Source: an uncultured Nitrospira sp.
Lineage (GTDB): Bacteria > Nitrospirota > Nitrospiria > Nitrospirales > Nitrospiraceae
Direction: 5' to 3'
Assembly (NCBI GenBank): GCA_946479785.1
Contig: CAMLHQ010000041.1
Location: forward strand, 1-26,684
Length of the DNA: 26,684 nucleotides
The notes beneath the pieces were generated by a model. That model had not been told where the DNA came from. It made no database searches and saw nothing but the letters and a program-made list of their open reading frames with translations. Shown here one piece after another: positions 1-5,969 of this stretch (positions within the stretch are counted from its first letter, which is position 1; every line of letters starts with the position of its first letter). The translations under genes and the position numbers were made by a program.

Positions 1-125
1 GCTTGAACTGGTTCCGACTGTAGGCATTACGAGCAATCGTTAGAGATAAGAATAATGGAAAGCATGTATCATAGGGCAAAAAATGGCGTCAAGGTTTGAG
101 TTCTCAACGCAGAAGGAGTCATAGC

Positions 126-485
126 ATGTCCAAGGTGACAATCTACCAAAAGCCAACCTGTTCCACCTGTCGGCAAGCCGTGCAACTCTTGAAAGAGAGC
201 GGCAAACCCTTCACCGCGATCAACTATTATGAACAGCCGTTCACGAAACCCCAATTGACGGCCCTGTTGAAAAAAGCCAAGCTCTCGCCGAAAGATGTTC
301 TTAGGACCAAAGAAGATATCTATAAAGATTTGGGGCTCGCAAAAAAGACGCATTCCGATGACGAGCTCATTGAGCTAATGATCAAACATCCAGACTTGAT
401 TCAACGTCCGATGGTAGAGAAGGGCGAGAAGGCCTTGCTAGCGAGACCGGCGGAGTTGGTAAAAAACATCCTGGAAGGAAATTAG
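126..485 (+). CDS. arsC: ArsC/Spx-family thiol oxidoreductase (arsenate reductase-like)
   Basis: Cytoplasmic thioredoxin-fold protein of 119 residues, in the family of glutaredoxin-linked arsenate reductases. Residues C12, R60, R94 and R107 fall at exactly the positions of the catalytic cysteine and arginine triad of plasmid R773 ArsC, as I recall that protein. Position 15 is Cys where R773 ArsC has Ser, giving a C12-S-T-C15 motif as in Spx/YffB relatives. I chose the ATG at 126 because AGAAGGAG (111-118) precedes it by 7 bases; an in-frame ATG at 96 adds ten residues before the conserved start of the fold. The protein is shorter than R773 ArsC, which has about 20 more C-terminal residues. 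No arsR, arsB or acr3 gene is nearby, so a role in arsenic resistance is not supported by context. A general thiol reductase or a regulator is equally possible. It ends directly against the opposite-strand GGDEF gene, with no spacer. Confidence 0.8.
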   Translation: MSKVTIYQKPTCSTCRQAVQLLKESGKPFTAINYYEQPFTKPQLTALLKKAKLSPKDVLRTKEDIYKDLGLAKKTHSDDELIELMIKHPDLIQRPMVEKGEKALLARPAELVKNILEGN

Positions 486-1787
486 CTAGTATTCCCCGCT
501 GGGGATGATCCTGCCGGAGTTGCCATAGGTTCGCCGAACCGGCTGAATCGTAACAGCTCCCCGCTTTACGACATTTCCCCCTCCCGTTTTGGCCTCATAC
601 AGTGCGCGGTAGGCTGATTTGATCACGAGGCTTAACGAGGCCTCTTCAGCGGACTTGTCCGCAACGCCGATGCTGACTGTAATGGGCAGTTCCCGATCTT
701 TCGGTCCAGGCGATTTCGTGCCCCGACTGTCCTCCCATACACGATCACGGCCTCTGAGAAACAGTGAGGTCGATTCGATAACTTTTCTGACATTGTTCAA
801 CACGACGAGCGCTTCCATCGACGACTGATTGTGGAACAATAAGGTCAGCTCCTCCCCGCTCACGCGGAACACGTGTCCGCCTTGGCAGGCTGCCTGGACC
901 TTTGGCGCGACCAGCTTGAGAATTTGTTCCACGACGGTTTTCCCATGCGTGCCCGCATACGATTTCAGCTGATCGATGGCCAGTACAGCGATGACAAAGT
1001 TCTTTCCAAGCTGTGCCGTCGCTTCCTCGTATGCGACTCTACCGGCAATGCCGGTCAGGTCGTCCCGGTAGGTTCTCTGGTAGGAAGACTGGACCAATGT
1101 GACAAACAAGATGAGCCCGGCCGCCGAAAAGAAATTCGTCGGGTGCCAGCCGAATTGGGTGCAGTGGTAGGCAAGAAAGACGGCGGCCAAGGCCCACATC
1201 GCTCCGCCGTCCATGGGATCTCGGCGCAGCGCATAACGTGCAAGATGCATAATTCCCGCGACAAGAAATGCAAGCAGCGCCGCCTGCGGAATCGGTGTCC
1301 AGCTCGTTGACACACCCGGAAAGTATGGCATTTGGAGGACGGTCGTGAGGTCCTGCTGCTCGAAGTTGAAAAGCCAAACCACAAGGAAGGGCTGAATTAG
1401 AATAGGAATAATGCGGATGACTCCAGGGATCGTGCCAATGGCTACTTCTTTCAGGATGGAGAAAGCGAGAAAATTGATCGGCAGCAAAAAGGCGGTCGCT
1501 GCAAAGACAATATGACTCGTGGAGGTTGAGGGATTTCCGATCACGGGAAATAGCATCAACGCTCGATCCGCGAGGACCAGGCTCACGAGAGAGAGAATCA
1601 TCCTGGCGCTGGAAAAGTACCATCCGAAAATGAGGCCAAATCCCAAGACAAAATACGGTAATGCAGCGACCGGCTGTTGGCACCAGAGCGGCAGGCCCTG
1701 TGGACGTAGAAAGCCGACGGCGGCAAAGAATATGAGACCTCCTGGGAGGAAAAACGTAGAGATGGTTTTCAGCAGGCCTTGTTGCAT
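486..1787 (-). CDS. Membrane GGDEF-domain protein with degenerate active-site motif
   Basis: Predicted inner-membrane protein of 433 residues. Residues 8-235 are strongly hydrophobic with several membrane segments. Residues 240-405 form a GGDEF domain: R-D-D-L-T-G at 241-246, the metal-site Asp in A-I-D-Q-L (270-274), and T-V-S-I-G-V-A (370-376). The signature loop at 310-314 reads S-G-E-E-L instead of GG(D/E)EF. No clear RxxD inhibitory site sits five residues upstream. Family knowledge says GGDEF domains make cyclic di-GMP from two GTP; the altered loop leaves activity uncertain, so it may be a weak enzyme or a sensor. The start is uncertain: the ATG at 1787 begins just before the first membrane segment but has no good ribosome site. 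The frame stays open to 2060, although that upstream stretch overlaps rnd and resembles no domain. Confidence 0.78.
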   Translation of the reverse strand: MQQGLLKTISTFFLPGGLIFFAAVGFLRPQGLPLWCQQPVAALPYFVLGFGLIFGWYFSSARMILSLVSLVLADRALMLFPVIGNPSTSTSHIVFAATAFLLPINFLAFSILKEVAIGTIPGVIRIIPILIQPFLVVWLFNFEQQDLTTVLQMPYFPGVSTSWTPIPQAALLAFLVAGIMHLARYALRRDPMDGGAMWALAAVFLAYHCTQFGWHPTNFFSAAGLILFVTLVQSSYQRTYRDDLTGIAGRVAYEEATAQLGKNFVIAVLAIDQLKSYAGTHGKTVVEQILKLVAPKVQAACQGGHVFRVSGEELTLLFHNQSSMEALVVLNNVRKVIESTSLFLRGRDRVWEDSRGTKSPGPKDRELPITVSIGVADKSAEEASLSLVIKSAYRALYEAKTGGGNVVKRGAVTIQPVRRTYGNSGRIIPSGEY

Positions 1788-1862
1788 CCGGGCTGTCTGA
1801 TTAGGTGATGGAAGGGCGGAGGTCAAGCTTGCCAGTTTTGTACCAGTAGTTACTCGAATAGG

Positions 1863-1881
1863 CGTACACAGGACGTGTACG
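1863..1881. repeat. Perfect 7-bp inverted repeat upstream of the GGDEF gene
   Basis: CGTACAC (1863-1869) and GTGTACG (1875-1881) are exact inverted copies around AGGAC. The site lies 76 bases upstream of the chosen GGDEF start, inside the 244-base gap between that gene and rnd. It could be an operator for a dimeric regulator. A chance palindrome is also possible, and no promoter could be placed confidently beside it. Confidence 0.35.
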
Positions 1882-2031
1882 GCGTGTTGTAATTCACTGG
1901 AATTCCTCGCATTTTTAGCTGCATCCTTAGTCCCGCTTTGCGCAAGAGGGACAATCAGTATGGTTCCACCCTGGATAAGATCTTTTTTGAACGAAAGTAG
2001 AGAGCGAAAGCGAACTCTCGAAGGAGACTTG

Positions 2032-3246
2032 TTAGGGGAAAGTGATACTCGAAGTTCCACCGGATATACGCAGAAGACCCTTTGTAGGGTCTACGGAGAC
2101 TGCCACCGTGCCTTCCAGTATTTGTGTGAGCAAATCGCCGACCAATTGCCGGCGCCATCCACGCAATAGCGGGAGATCGACGGACCTCTTTTTTTCCTTG
2201 GCCTCAACGAGCGCTTGAAGATCTGCGGTGGTGGCCAACAACGTGGGGGCGATCTCGGCTTCGGCGGCTCGCGCCTTCAACACCGCCTGCAGCAGTTCGA
2301 CCAACCCGATTGATTCCGGTTCCGCTTTCCGTTCGCGTGGAACTTCCGGCCATGAGGAAGGTGGAAGGGCGAGGGACGTTGTGATTGTGGCGATCAGTTG
2401 TTCGCCGTTTCGGTCGACTTCGGAACCGTGGAGTCCTCGCAAACCGCGCAGTTCCTCAACGTTTCTCGGAGGATGACGCGCGAGCTGTAAGAGCACTTCA
2501 TCACGCATCACACGTCCACGAGGTACGTTGCGTCGCCGTGCTTCGGTTTCACGCCATGCCGCAAGATCACGCAGAACACCAGCCTGCTTCGGTTTGAGGC
2601 TGTCCCATCCCCTGATGCGCTGAAACCGGTCAAGCGGTTCCTTGCTTTTTTCTCCCACGGCGGTTTCAAGGCGTGAAAATTCTTCCCGCACCCATTCGGA
2701 ACGGCCAAGCGCTTGCAACCGCTTCTGGAGATGGGTATGAATCGGCAAGAGGAACTGCACATCCTCGGCGGCATAGGCGATTTGATCGGTTGAAAGCGGG
2801 CGTGCGCTCCAGTTTGTGAAGGTATGGGCCTTGTCCAATTTGGTTCCGTGGATACGTTGGACCAGATTGGCGTAGGCGACTTGCGCGCCGAAGCCCAACA
2901 TGGCCGCTGCGATCTGAGTATCGAAAAAAGGTTTGGGAATTTGGCCGGCGTGGAGCGCAAAGAGATCAAGATCCTGACGGCCTGCATGGACCACCTTTTC
3001 AACTTGAGGATCGCAAATCAGATCCCAAAATGGTGCGAGCGAGCCGTTGGTTTGTACGGCGGGAAAATCAATGACGGCAGCAATCTCTGGGCTGGCGACC
3101 TGGATGAGTTCAAGCTTCGGGATGAAGCTGTCTTCGCCAACGAACTCCGTGTCGAGCGCCAACCTCGGGCTCGACCGTAGCTGCGTGCACAGGGTTTCGA
3201 GCGCGGCCCGGTCGGTGATGTAAGGTTTGTGTAAAGGTGTCGTCAC
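2032..3246 (-). CDS. rnd: Ribonuclease D with HRDC domain
   Basis: Cytoplasmic 3'-5' exoribonuclease of 404 residues, in a family that trims the 3' ends of tRNA and other stable RNAs. The DEDD exonuclease fold is complete: D32-T-E34 in Exo I, H-A-G-R-Q-D92 in Exo II, and Y158-A-A-E-D162 in Exo III, which is the DEDDy type. An HRDC nucleic-acid-binding domain follows at about 203-285 (RIRGWDSLKP, VLRDLAAWRE, LPxx-like helices). The C-terminal 100 residues are a second helical region, as in other RNase D proteins. The start is GTG at 3246, six bases after the stop of the upstream J-domain gene, which suggests translational coupling. No strong ribosome site of its own is visible. Length is slightly above the roughly 375 residues of E. 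coli RNase D. Confidence 0.92.
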   Translation of the reverse strand: MTTPLHKPYITDRAALETLCTQLRSSPRLALDTEFVGEDSFIPKLELIQVASPEIAAVIDFPAVQTNGSLAPFWDLICDPQVEKVVHAGRQDLDLFALHAGQIPKPFFDTQIAAAMLGFGAQVAYANLVQRIHGTKLDKAHTFTNWSARPLSTDQIAYAAEDVQFLLPIHTHLQKRLQALGRSEWVREEFSRLETAVGEKSKEPLDRFQRIRGWDSLKPKQAGVLRDLAAWRETEARRRNVPRGRVMRDEVLLQLARHPPRNVEELRGLRGLHGSEVDRNGEQLIATITTSLALPPSSWPEVPRERKAEPESIGLVELLQAVLKARAAEAEIAPTLLATTADLQALVEAKEKKRSVDLPLLRGWRRQLVGDLLTQILEGTVAVSVDPTKGLLRISGGTSSITFP

Positions 3247-3252
3247 CGTCGG

Positions 3253-3885
3253 TTACTCGGCTGGGCTGTAAGGACGGTCTGGAGGACGCATCGGTTCGCT
3301 ATTGCTGAGGCTCAGATATTCTTTCAGAAATTGATAGGCATCGAGCATGCGCCGTAATTCCGGCTCGGAGCTGCGGTCGCCGTTGTTCGCATCGGGATGG
3401 AGCAGTTTCGCTTTTTGTCTGAATGCGGCGGTGACATCGGCAAGGGAGCTGCCGAATTCCACGCCCATGATGGCATAAGCATCCACTGCATTGTTGACGC
3501 TTCCCGAGCTTTGGGAAAGATCTCCCCCTCCTCCACTCGCCGCCTTCAACATGTCGGCCAGGCTGATTTTTCTTCGGCGTCGGCGCGGCCTCTCTCTGAT
3601 TTCGCTGTCCAAGTCGTCCCAACGATCTTCTACGAACTCCAATCGCGATTCCAACCGCATTGCACCGGACAGGTCGCAAATCTGTTGTAACTCTTCTTCA
3701 ATCTGCAACAAGGACTTGATAATCTCATCCAGCCCCTGCTCGACCCGAAAATAGCTATCGACCCGCTCCTCCATCATCGTATCGACGGCGACATCCATAC
3801 TGTCTTCGGTCTTTGAACGCAGCGACCCAATTCGCTTCTGCATTCCGTTTCGAAATTTGATGAACTTGCTGGCTGAAAACGGCAT
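3253..3885 (-). CDS. C-terminal J-domain (DnaJ-like) protein
   Basis: Protein of 210 residues whose J domain sits at the C-terminal end (about 136-190) and carries the diagnostic H163-P-D165 motif flanked by AAFRQKAKLL and LDAYQFLKEY helices. J domains stimulate the ATPase of a DnaK partner. Residues 45-95 are rich in Glu, Leu and Arg with heptad-like spacing and probably form a coiled coil. R101-R105 is a basic patch just before the Ser/Gly-rich linker (116-130). There is no Gly/Phe region or zinc-finger, so this is a class III type and not DnaJ itself. The ATG at 3885 is preceded by GGGAGG (complement of 3897-3902), 11 bases away. A longer reading from 3927 would begin upstream of the likely promoter. 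It forms an operon with rnd, which starts 6 bases downstream; a shared substrate or client is possible but unproven. Confidence 0.8.
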   Translation of the reverse strand: MPFSASKFIKFRNGMQKRIGSLRSKTEDSMDVAVDTMMEERVDSYFRVEQGLDEIIKSLLQIEEELQQICDLSGAMRLESRLEFVEDRWDDLDSEIRERPRRRRRKISLADMLKAASGGGGDLSQSSGSVNNAVDAYAIMGVEFGSSLADVTAAFRQKAKLLHPDANNGDRSSEPELRRMLDAYQFLKEYLSLSNSEPMRPPDRPYSPAE

Positions 3886-3917
3886 CGGCTTTTGCGCCTC
3901 CCGAAGGGATCGCGGGC

Positions 3918-3942
3918 ATTGTAACATAGCCCACAGGCGGGC
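3918..3942 (-). promoter_or_regulatory. Candidate sigma70-type promoter for the J-domain/rnd operon
   Basis: Read on the minus strand, TACAAT (3918-3923) matches the -10 consensus in five of six bases, with a weak -35 TTCAGG about 18 bases upstream. Transcription would begin near 3911, leaving a leader of about 25 bases that contains the GGGAGG ribosome site. This supports the start at 3885. Confidence 0.4.
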
Positions 3943-3987
3943 CTGAAGGGCGAGAATGAAGTCGATGATGGCTTGACGTGAGAGGGC

Positions 3988-5430
3988 CTAGGCCGGAGCC
4001 CGTTCATCCGAGATGCGTGACCGTCGGCGTGCTGCGCCAGTGTCACGGGCGGCTGCGGCAACGGCTCGCGCGACGCGAGGGACGACGTCTTTGTCGAAAA
4101 CGCTGGGAATGATGTAGTCCTCGCTTAGTGCGGGTTTCGGAATTGTATCAGCTAGGGCCTTGGCCGCTGCGAGCTTCATCGATTCGTTGATTTCGGTGGC
4201 CTGCATGTCCAGGGCGCCGCGGAAGATGCCGGGGAAAACCAATGCATTGTTGATTTGGTTGGGGAAGTCAGAGCGCCCGGTCGCAAAGATGCGGCAATGT
4301 GAGACGGCCAGCTCGGGAGAGACCTCAGGATCTGGATTGGCCATGGCAAAGACGATGCGATCCGGTGCCATGAGATCCAGATCGTCGGCTCCAAGGACGT
4401 TGCCGACGGAAAGGCCGATAAACACATCGGCGCCACGTAAGGCATCGCGCAAGCTGCCGTGCGGCTGGTTCGGAGTCAGGCAGGCTGTGAGGTCCGTCCG
4501 GCAAGCGCGCAATTGGTCAGCTTCTCCATGGAGGATGATGCCTTCCTTATCGCAGCCGACCAGGTGGGAAACGCCAGCGGCGAGGAGCATGCGGCAGCAG
4601 GCGGTGCCAGCCGCACCGAGTCCGTTAACCACGACATGAATCTGGTCGATCTTTTTTCCAACGACGGTCAGTGCATTGGTCAAGGCCGCCAGCAGTGCCA
4701 CTGCCGTTCCATGTTGATCGTCATGCATGACTGGAATGTCGAGCGAGGCCTTGAGGCGACGTTCGATATCGAAACAGCGAGGAGCGCCGATATCCTCGAG
4801 ATTGATGGCGCCGAATCCAGGAGCGATGGCCTGCACCGTTCTCACGATTTCGTCAGGGTCTTGCGTAGCCAGACAGATTGGCCAGGCATCGATTCCTGCC
4901 AGTTCCCGAAAAAGCATGGCTTTGCCTTCCATTACGGGAAGCGCGGCGTCCGGCCCGAGATTTCCAAGTCCGAGAACCGCCGATCCGTCAGTCACGACGG
5001 CTACGCTGTTACATTTTGTCGTGAAGGCATAAGCCTTTGTTTTGTCCTTGGCGATAGCCTGGGAGACCCGTCCCACACCAGGGGTATAGACCATCGAGAG
5101 AACATTGCGTGTGGTAATGGGCAGCTTACTCTTAACCTGGATTTTCCCTCCCAGGTGCAACAAAAAAATACGATCCGAGGCCGAGACCACGGTGACATCG
5201 GGAATGTCATTCAGTGTGGATAAGACGCGTTCACCATGTGGTTCATCGCGCACGTCGAAGGTCACGTCTCGTACCATCCGGTCGGCAGTGGCCGAAACCA
5301 GATCGACCGCGCCCAAGTTAGCCCCTTCTTCGGCGAGAGCTGAGGCGACTTTGGCAAACATTCCTGGTTTATTCGCGAGTTCGAGCCGAACAGTTAGGCG
5401 ATAGTTTGAGTATGGGCCAATATCGTTCAT
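3988..5430 (-). CDS. NAD(P)-dependent malic enzyme with N-terminal ACT domain
   Basis: Cytoplasmic enzyme of 480 residues that oxidatively decarboxylates malate to pyruvate with CO2 and NAD(P)H. Residues 8-85 form an ACT domain (RLTVRLELANKPGMFAKVAS start), a fold that binds small effectors, often amino acids, and so suggests allosteric control. The malic-enzyme core follows: catalytic Y115 in VYTPGVG, Lys170 in VMEGKAML, metal ligands E212-D213 in NLEDIGAP, and the HDDQHGTA motif at 236-243. The Rossmann fold has GLGAAG at 270-275, followed by V-G-C-D293. The F-A-M-A-N-P-D-P motif is at 361-368. The ATG at 5430 has AGGA nine bases upstream; the frame is open further upstream to 5580 but without recognisable sequence. 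The Arg-rich tail (468-472) is unusual. Cofactor preference cannot be decided by eye. Upstream DNA is AT-rich, but no convincing promoter was found. Confidence 0.92.
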   Translation of the reverse strand: MNDIGPYSNYRLTVRLELANKPGMFAKVASALAEEGANLGAVDLVSATADRMVRDVTFDVRDEPHGERVLSTLNDIPDVTVVSASDRIFLLHLGGKIQVKSKLPITTRNVLSMVYTPGVGRVSQAIAKDKTKAYAFTTKCNSVAVVTDGSAVLGLGNLGPDAALPVMEGKAMLFRELAGIDAWPICLATQDPDEIVRTVQAIAPGFGAINLEDIGAPRCFDIERRLKASLDIPVMHDDQHGTAVALLAALTNALTVVGKKIDQIHVVVNGLGAAGTACCRMLLAAGVSHLVGCDKEGIILHGEADQLRACRTDLTACLTPNQPHGSLRDALRGADVFIGLSVGNVLGADDLDLMAPDRIVFAMANPDPEVSPELAVSHCRIFATGRSDFPNQINNALVFPGIFRGALDMQATEINESMKLAAAKALADTIPKPALSEDYIIPSVFDKDVVPRVARAVAAAARDTGAARRRSRISDERAPA

Positions 5431-5453
5431 TCTTATGGTTCCTGCGTCCTGAT

Positions 5454-5477
5454 CCTTATAAACATACCATAATAAGG
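5454..5477. repeat. Inverted repeat in the malic enzyme 5' region
   Basis: CCTTAT (5454-5459) and ATAAGG (5472-5477) are inverted copies separated by 12 AT-rich bases, 24 bases upstream of the malic enzyme ATG on the minus strand. The site could be an operator or a short leader hairpin. The arms are only six bases, so chance is a real alternative. Confidence 0.25.
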
Positions 5478-5522
5478 CTCCGGTCATAGTCTCAGCGGTA
5501 ACCGAGAGGGCGGGAATACACA

Positions 5523-5552
5523 TTGACAAGGGTGAGAGAAATTCGCTACCGT
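5523..5552 (+). promoter_or_regulatory. Promoter of the lysine-rich protein gene
   Basis: A perfect -35 TTGACA (5523-5528), an 18-base spacer and a -10 TACCGT (5547-5552) place transcription start near 5559. The -10 keeps the key T, A and final T. The same arrangement (TTGACC, 18, TACCGT, both with GC before the -10) recurs at 5935-5964. Confidence 0.6.
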
Positions 5553-5560
5553 ATCGCCCG

Positions 5561-5581
5561 TTTGCCTGATGGTCAGGCAAA
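5561..5581. repeat. Perfect palindrome at the predicted mRNA 5' end
   Basis: TTTGCCTGA (5561-5569) and TCAGGCAAA (5573-5581) are exact nine-base inverted copies around a three-base loop TGG. The element starts one or two bases after the predicted transcription start and ends 30 bases before the ATG at 5612. As RNA it would be a 5'-terminal hairpin that could protect the message. As DNA it could be an operator blocking promoter escape. No T-run follows, so it is not a terminator. Confidence 0.65.
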
Positions 5582-5611
5582 CATCACAATTTCTTAAGGG
5601 GGTAGAGGATT

Positions 5612-5839
5612 ATGAAGCGCATGTTGATGGCCATCATGGCAGTGGCAGTGGCAGTGACCTTCAGCGCTCCTTCGTTCGCCGGTGAGGAGAAGAAGGACAA
5701 GAAGGATGAGAAGAAGGGTGGACACGTCCTCGTCTATGGCGATGAGAAGAAGGACAAGAAGGATGAGAAGAAGGGTGGCCACATGGACACCTTCGGTGAC
5801 GAGAAGAAGGACAAGAAGGACGAGAAGAAGGGCAAGTAA
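5612..5839 (+). CDS. Secreted lysine-rich triple-repeat protein
   Basis: I do not recognise this family. The 75-residue product starts with a clear signal peptide (1-23, KR then a hydrophobic AVAVAV core, S-F-A cleavage site). The mature 52 residues are almost entirely three copies of a 19-residue unit, G-D-E-K-K-D-K-K-D-E-K-K-G-G-H-x-x-x-Y/F; the third is cut short and ends K-G-K. The mature part has about 19 Lys against 15 Asp/Glu, two His and no Cys, so it is probably disordered and periplasmic or extracellular. A GG-H motif repeats twice and might bind metal or polyphosphate; that is speculation. AAGGGGG (5596-5602) nine bases before the ATG is a strong ribosome site. Its own promoter, 5' palindrome and terminator make it monocistronic and likely well expressed. 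Confidence 0.8.
   Translation: MKRMLMAIMAVAVAVTFSAPSFAGEEKKDKKDEKKGGHVLVYGDEKKDKKDEKKGGHMDTFGDEKKDKKDEKKGK
5681..5836 (+). repeat. Tandem 57-bp coding repeats, about 2.7 copies
   Basis: Units begin at 5681, 5738 and 5795. The charged 14-residue core is almost identical in DNA as well as protein, while the four residues after His vary (VLVY in the first unit, MDTF in the second). The near-identity at synonymous positions suggests recent duplication or continuing repeat exchange. Copy number may vary between strains. Confidence 0.85.
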
Positions 5840-5886
5840 TTGCGACGCGAGTCGCTTTGTCTGATCGGACAAAGCTAACTTCGGCA

Positions 5887-5928
5887 GAAAAAGGTCTACG
5901 ATCCCCATCGTGGACCTTTTTCTTTTTT
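5887..5928. terminator. Strong bidirectional rho-independent terminator
   Basis: A 16-base stem (5887-5902 with 5907-5922, one G-U pair) closes around a CCCC loop. T-runs occur at 5917-5921 and 5923-5928. The left arm begins GAAAAAGG, so it also supplies a T-run on the minus strand. It ends the lysine-rich gene transcript 48 bases after its stop codon. Confidence 0.9.
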
Positions 5929-5934
5929 GCGACG

Positions 5935-5964
5935 TTGACCCATTTCAGATCCCGATGCTACCGT
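5935..5964 (+). promoter_or_regulatory. Promoter giving a probable leaderless transcript
   Basis: TTGACC (5935-5940), an 18-base spacer and TACCGT (5959-5964) reproduce the design of the promoter at 5523-5552. The expected start, 6-7 bases after the -10, coincides with the ATG at 5970. No ribosome site precedes that ATG and an in-frame stop TGA sits at 5964-5966, so the gene cannot start earlier. Confidence 0.5.
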
Positions 5965-5969
5965 GATGC

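Noticed and set aside
493..505. TCCCC/GGGGA hairpin at the arsC-GGDEF junction as a shared terminator
   Set aside because: The stem is five base pairs, lies within the coding 3' end of the GGDEF gene, and has no T-run on either side.
1039..1683. Minus-strand frame of 214 residues inside the GGDEF gene
   Set aside because: It overlaps the membrane region of the GGDEF protein in another frame and has the Arg/His/Cys-rich composition of a shadow frame.
2000..2019. Hairpin after the rnd stop (GAGAG and CTCTC arms) as a terminator
   Set aside because: The stem is only five base pairs with a ten-base loop, and no T-run follows on the minus strand.
1788..2060. N-terminal extension of the GGDEF protein to 2060
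   Set aside because: The extra 91 residues show no domain or signal, overlap the end of rnd, and precede the first membrane segment. Some start between 1787 and 2031 other than ATG cannot be excluded.
4459..5223. Long plus-strand frame of 254 residues opposite the malic enzyme
   Set aside because: It lies wholly inside a well-supported gene, has no family resemblance, and reflects codon bias of the opposite strand.
5681..5836. Tandem repeats as a possible CRISPR-like array
   Set aside because: The repeats are in-frame coding units without unique spacers of constant length; the gene has a signal peptide and ribosome site. No cas gene is present.
5594..5908. Antisense frame of 104 residues rich in Leu and Val opposite the lysine-rich gene
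   Set aside because: It is the shadow of the GAG/AAG-rich repeats read backwards, which gives CTT/CTC Leu codons. It runs through the terminator and has no ribosome site.
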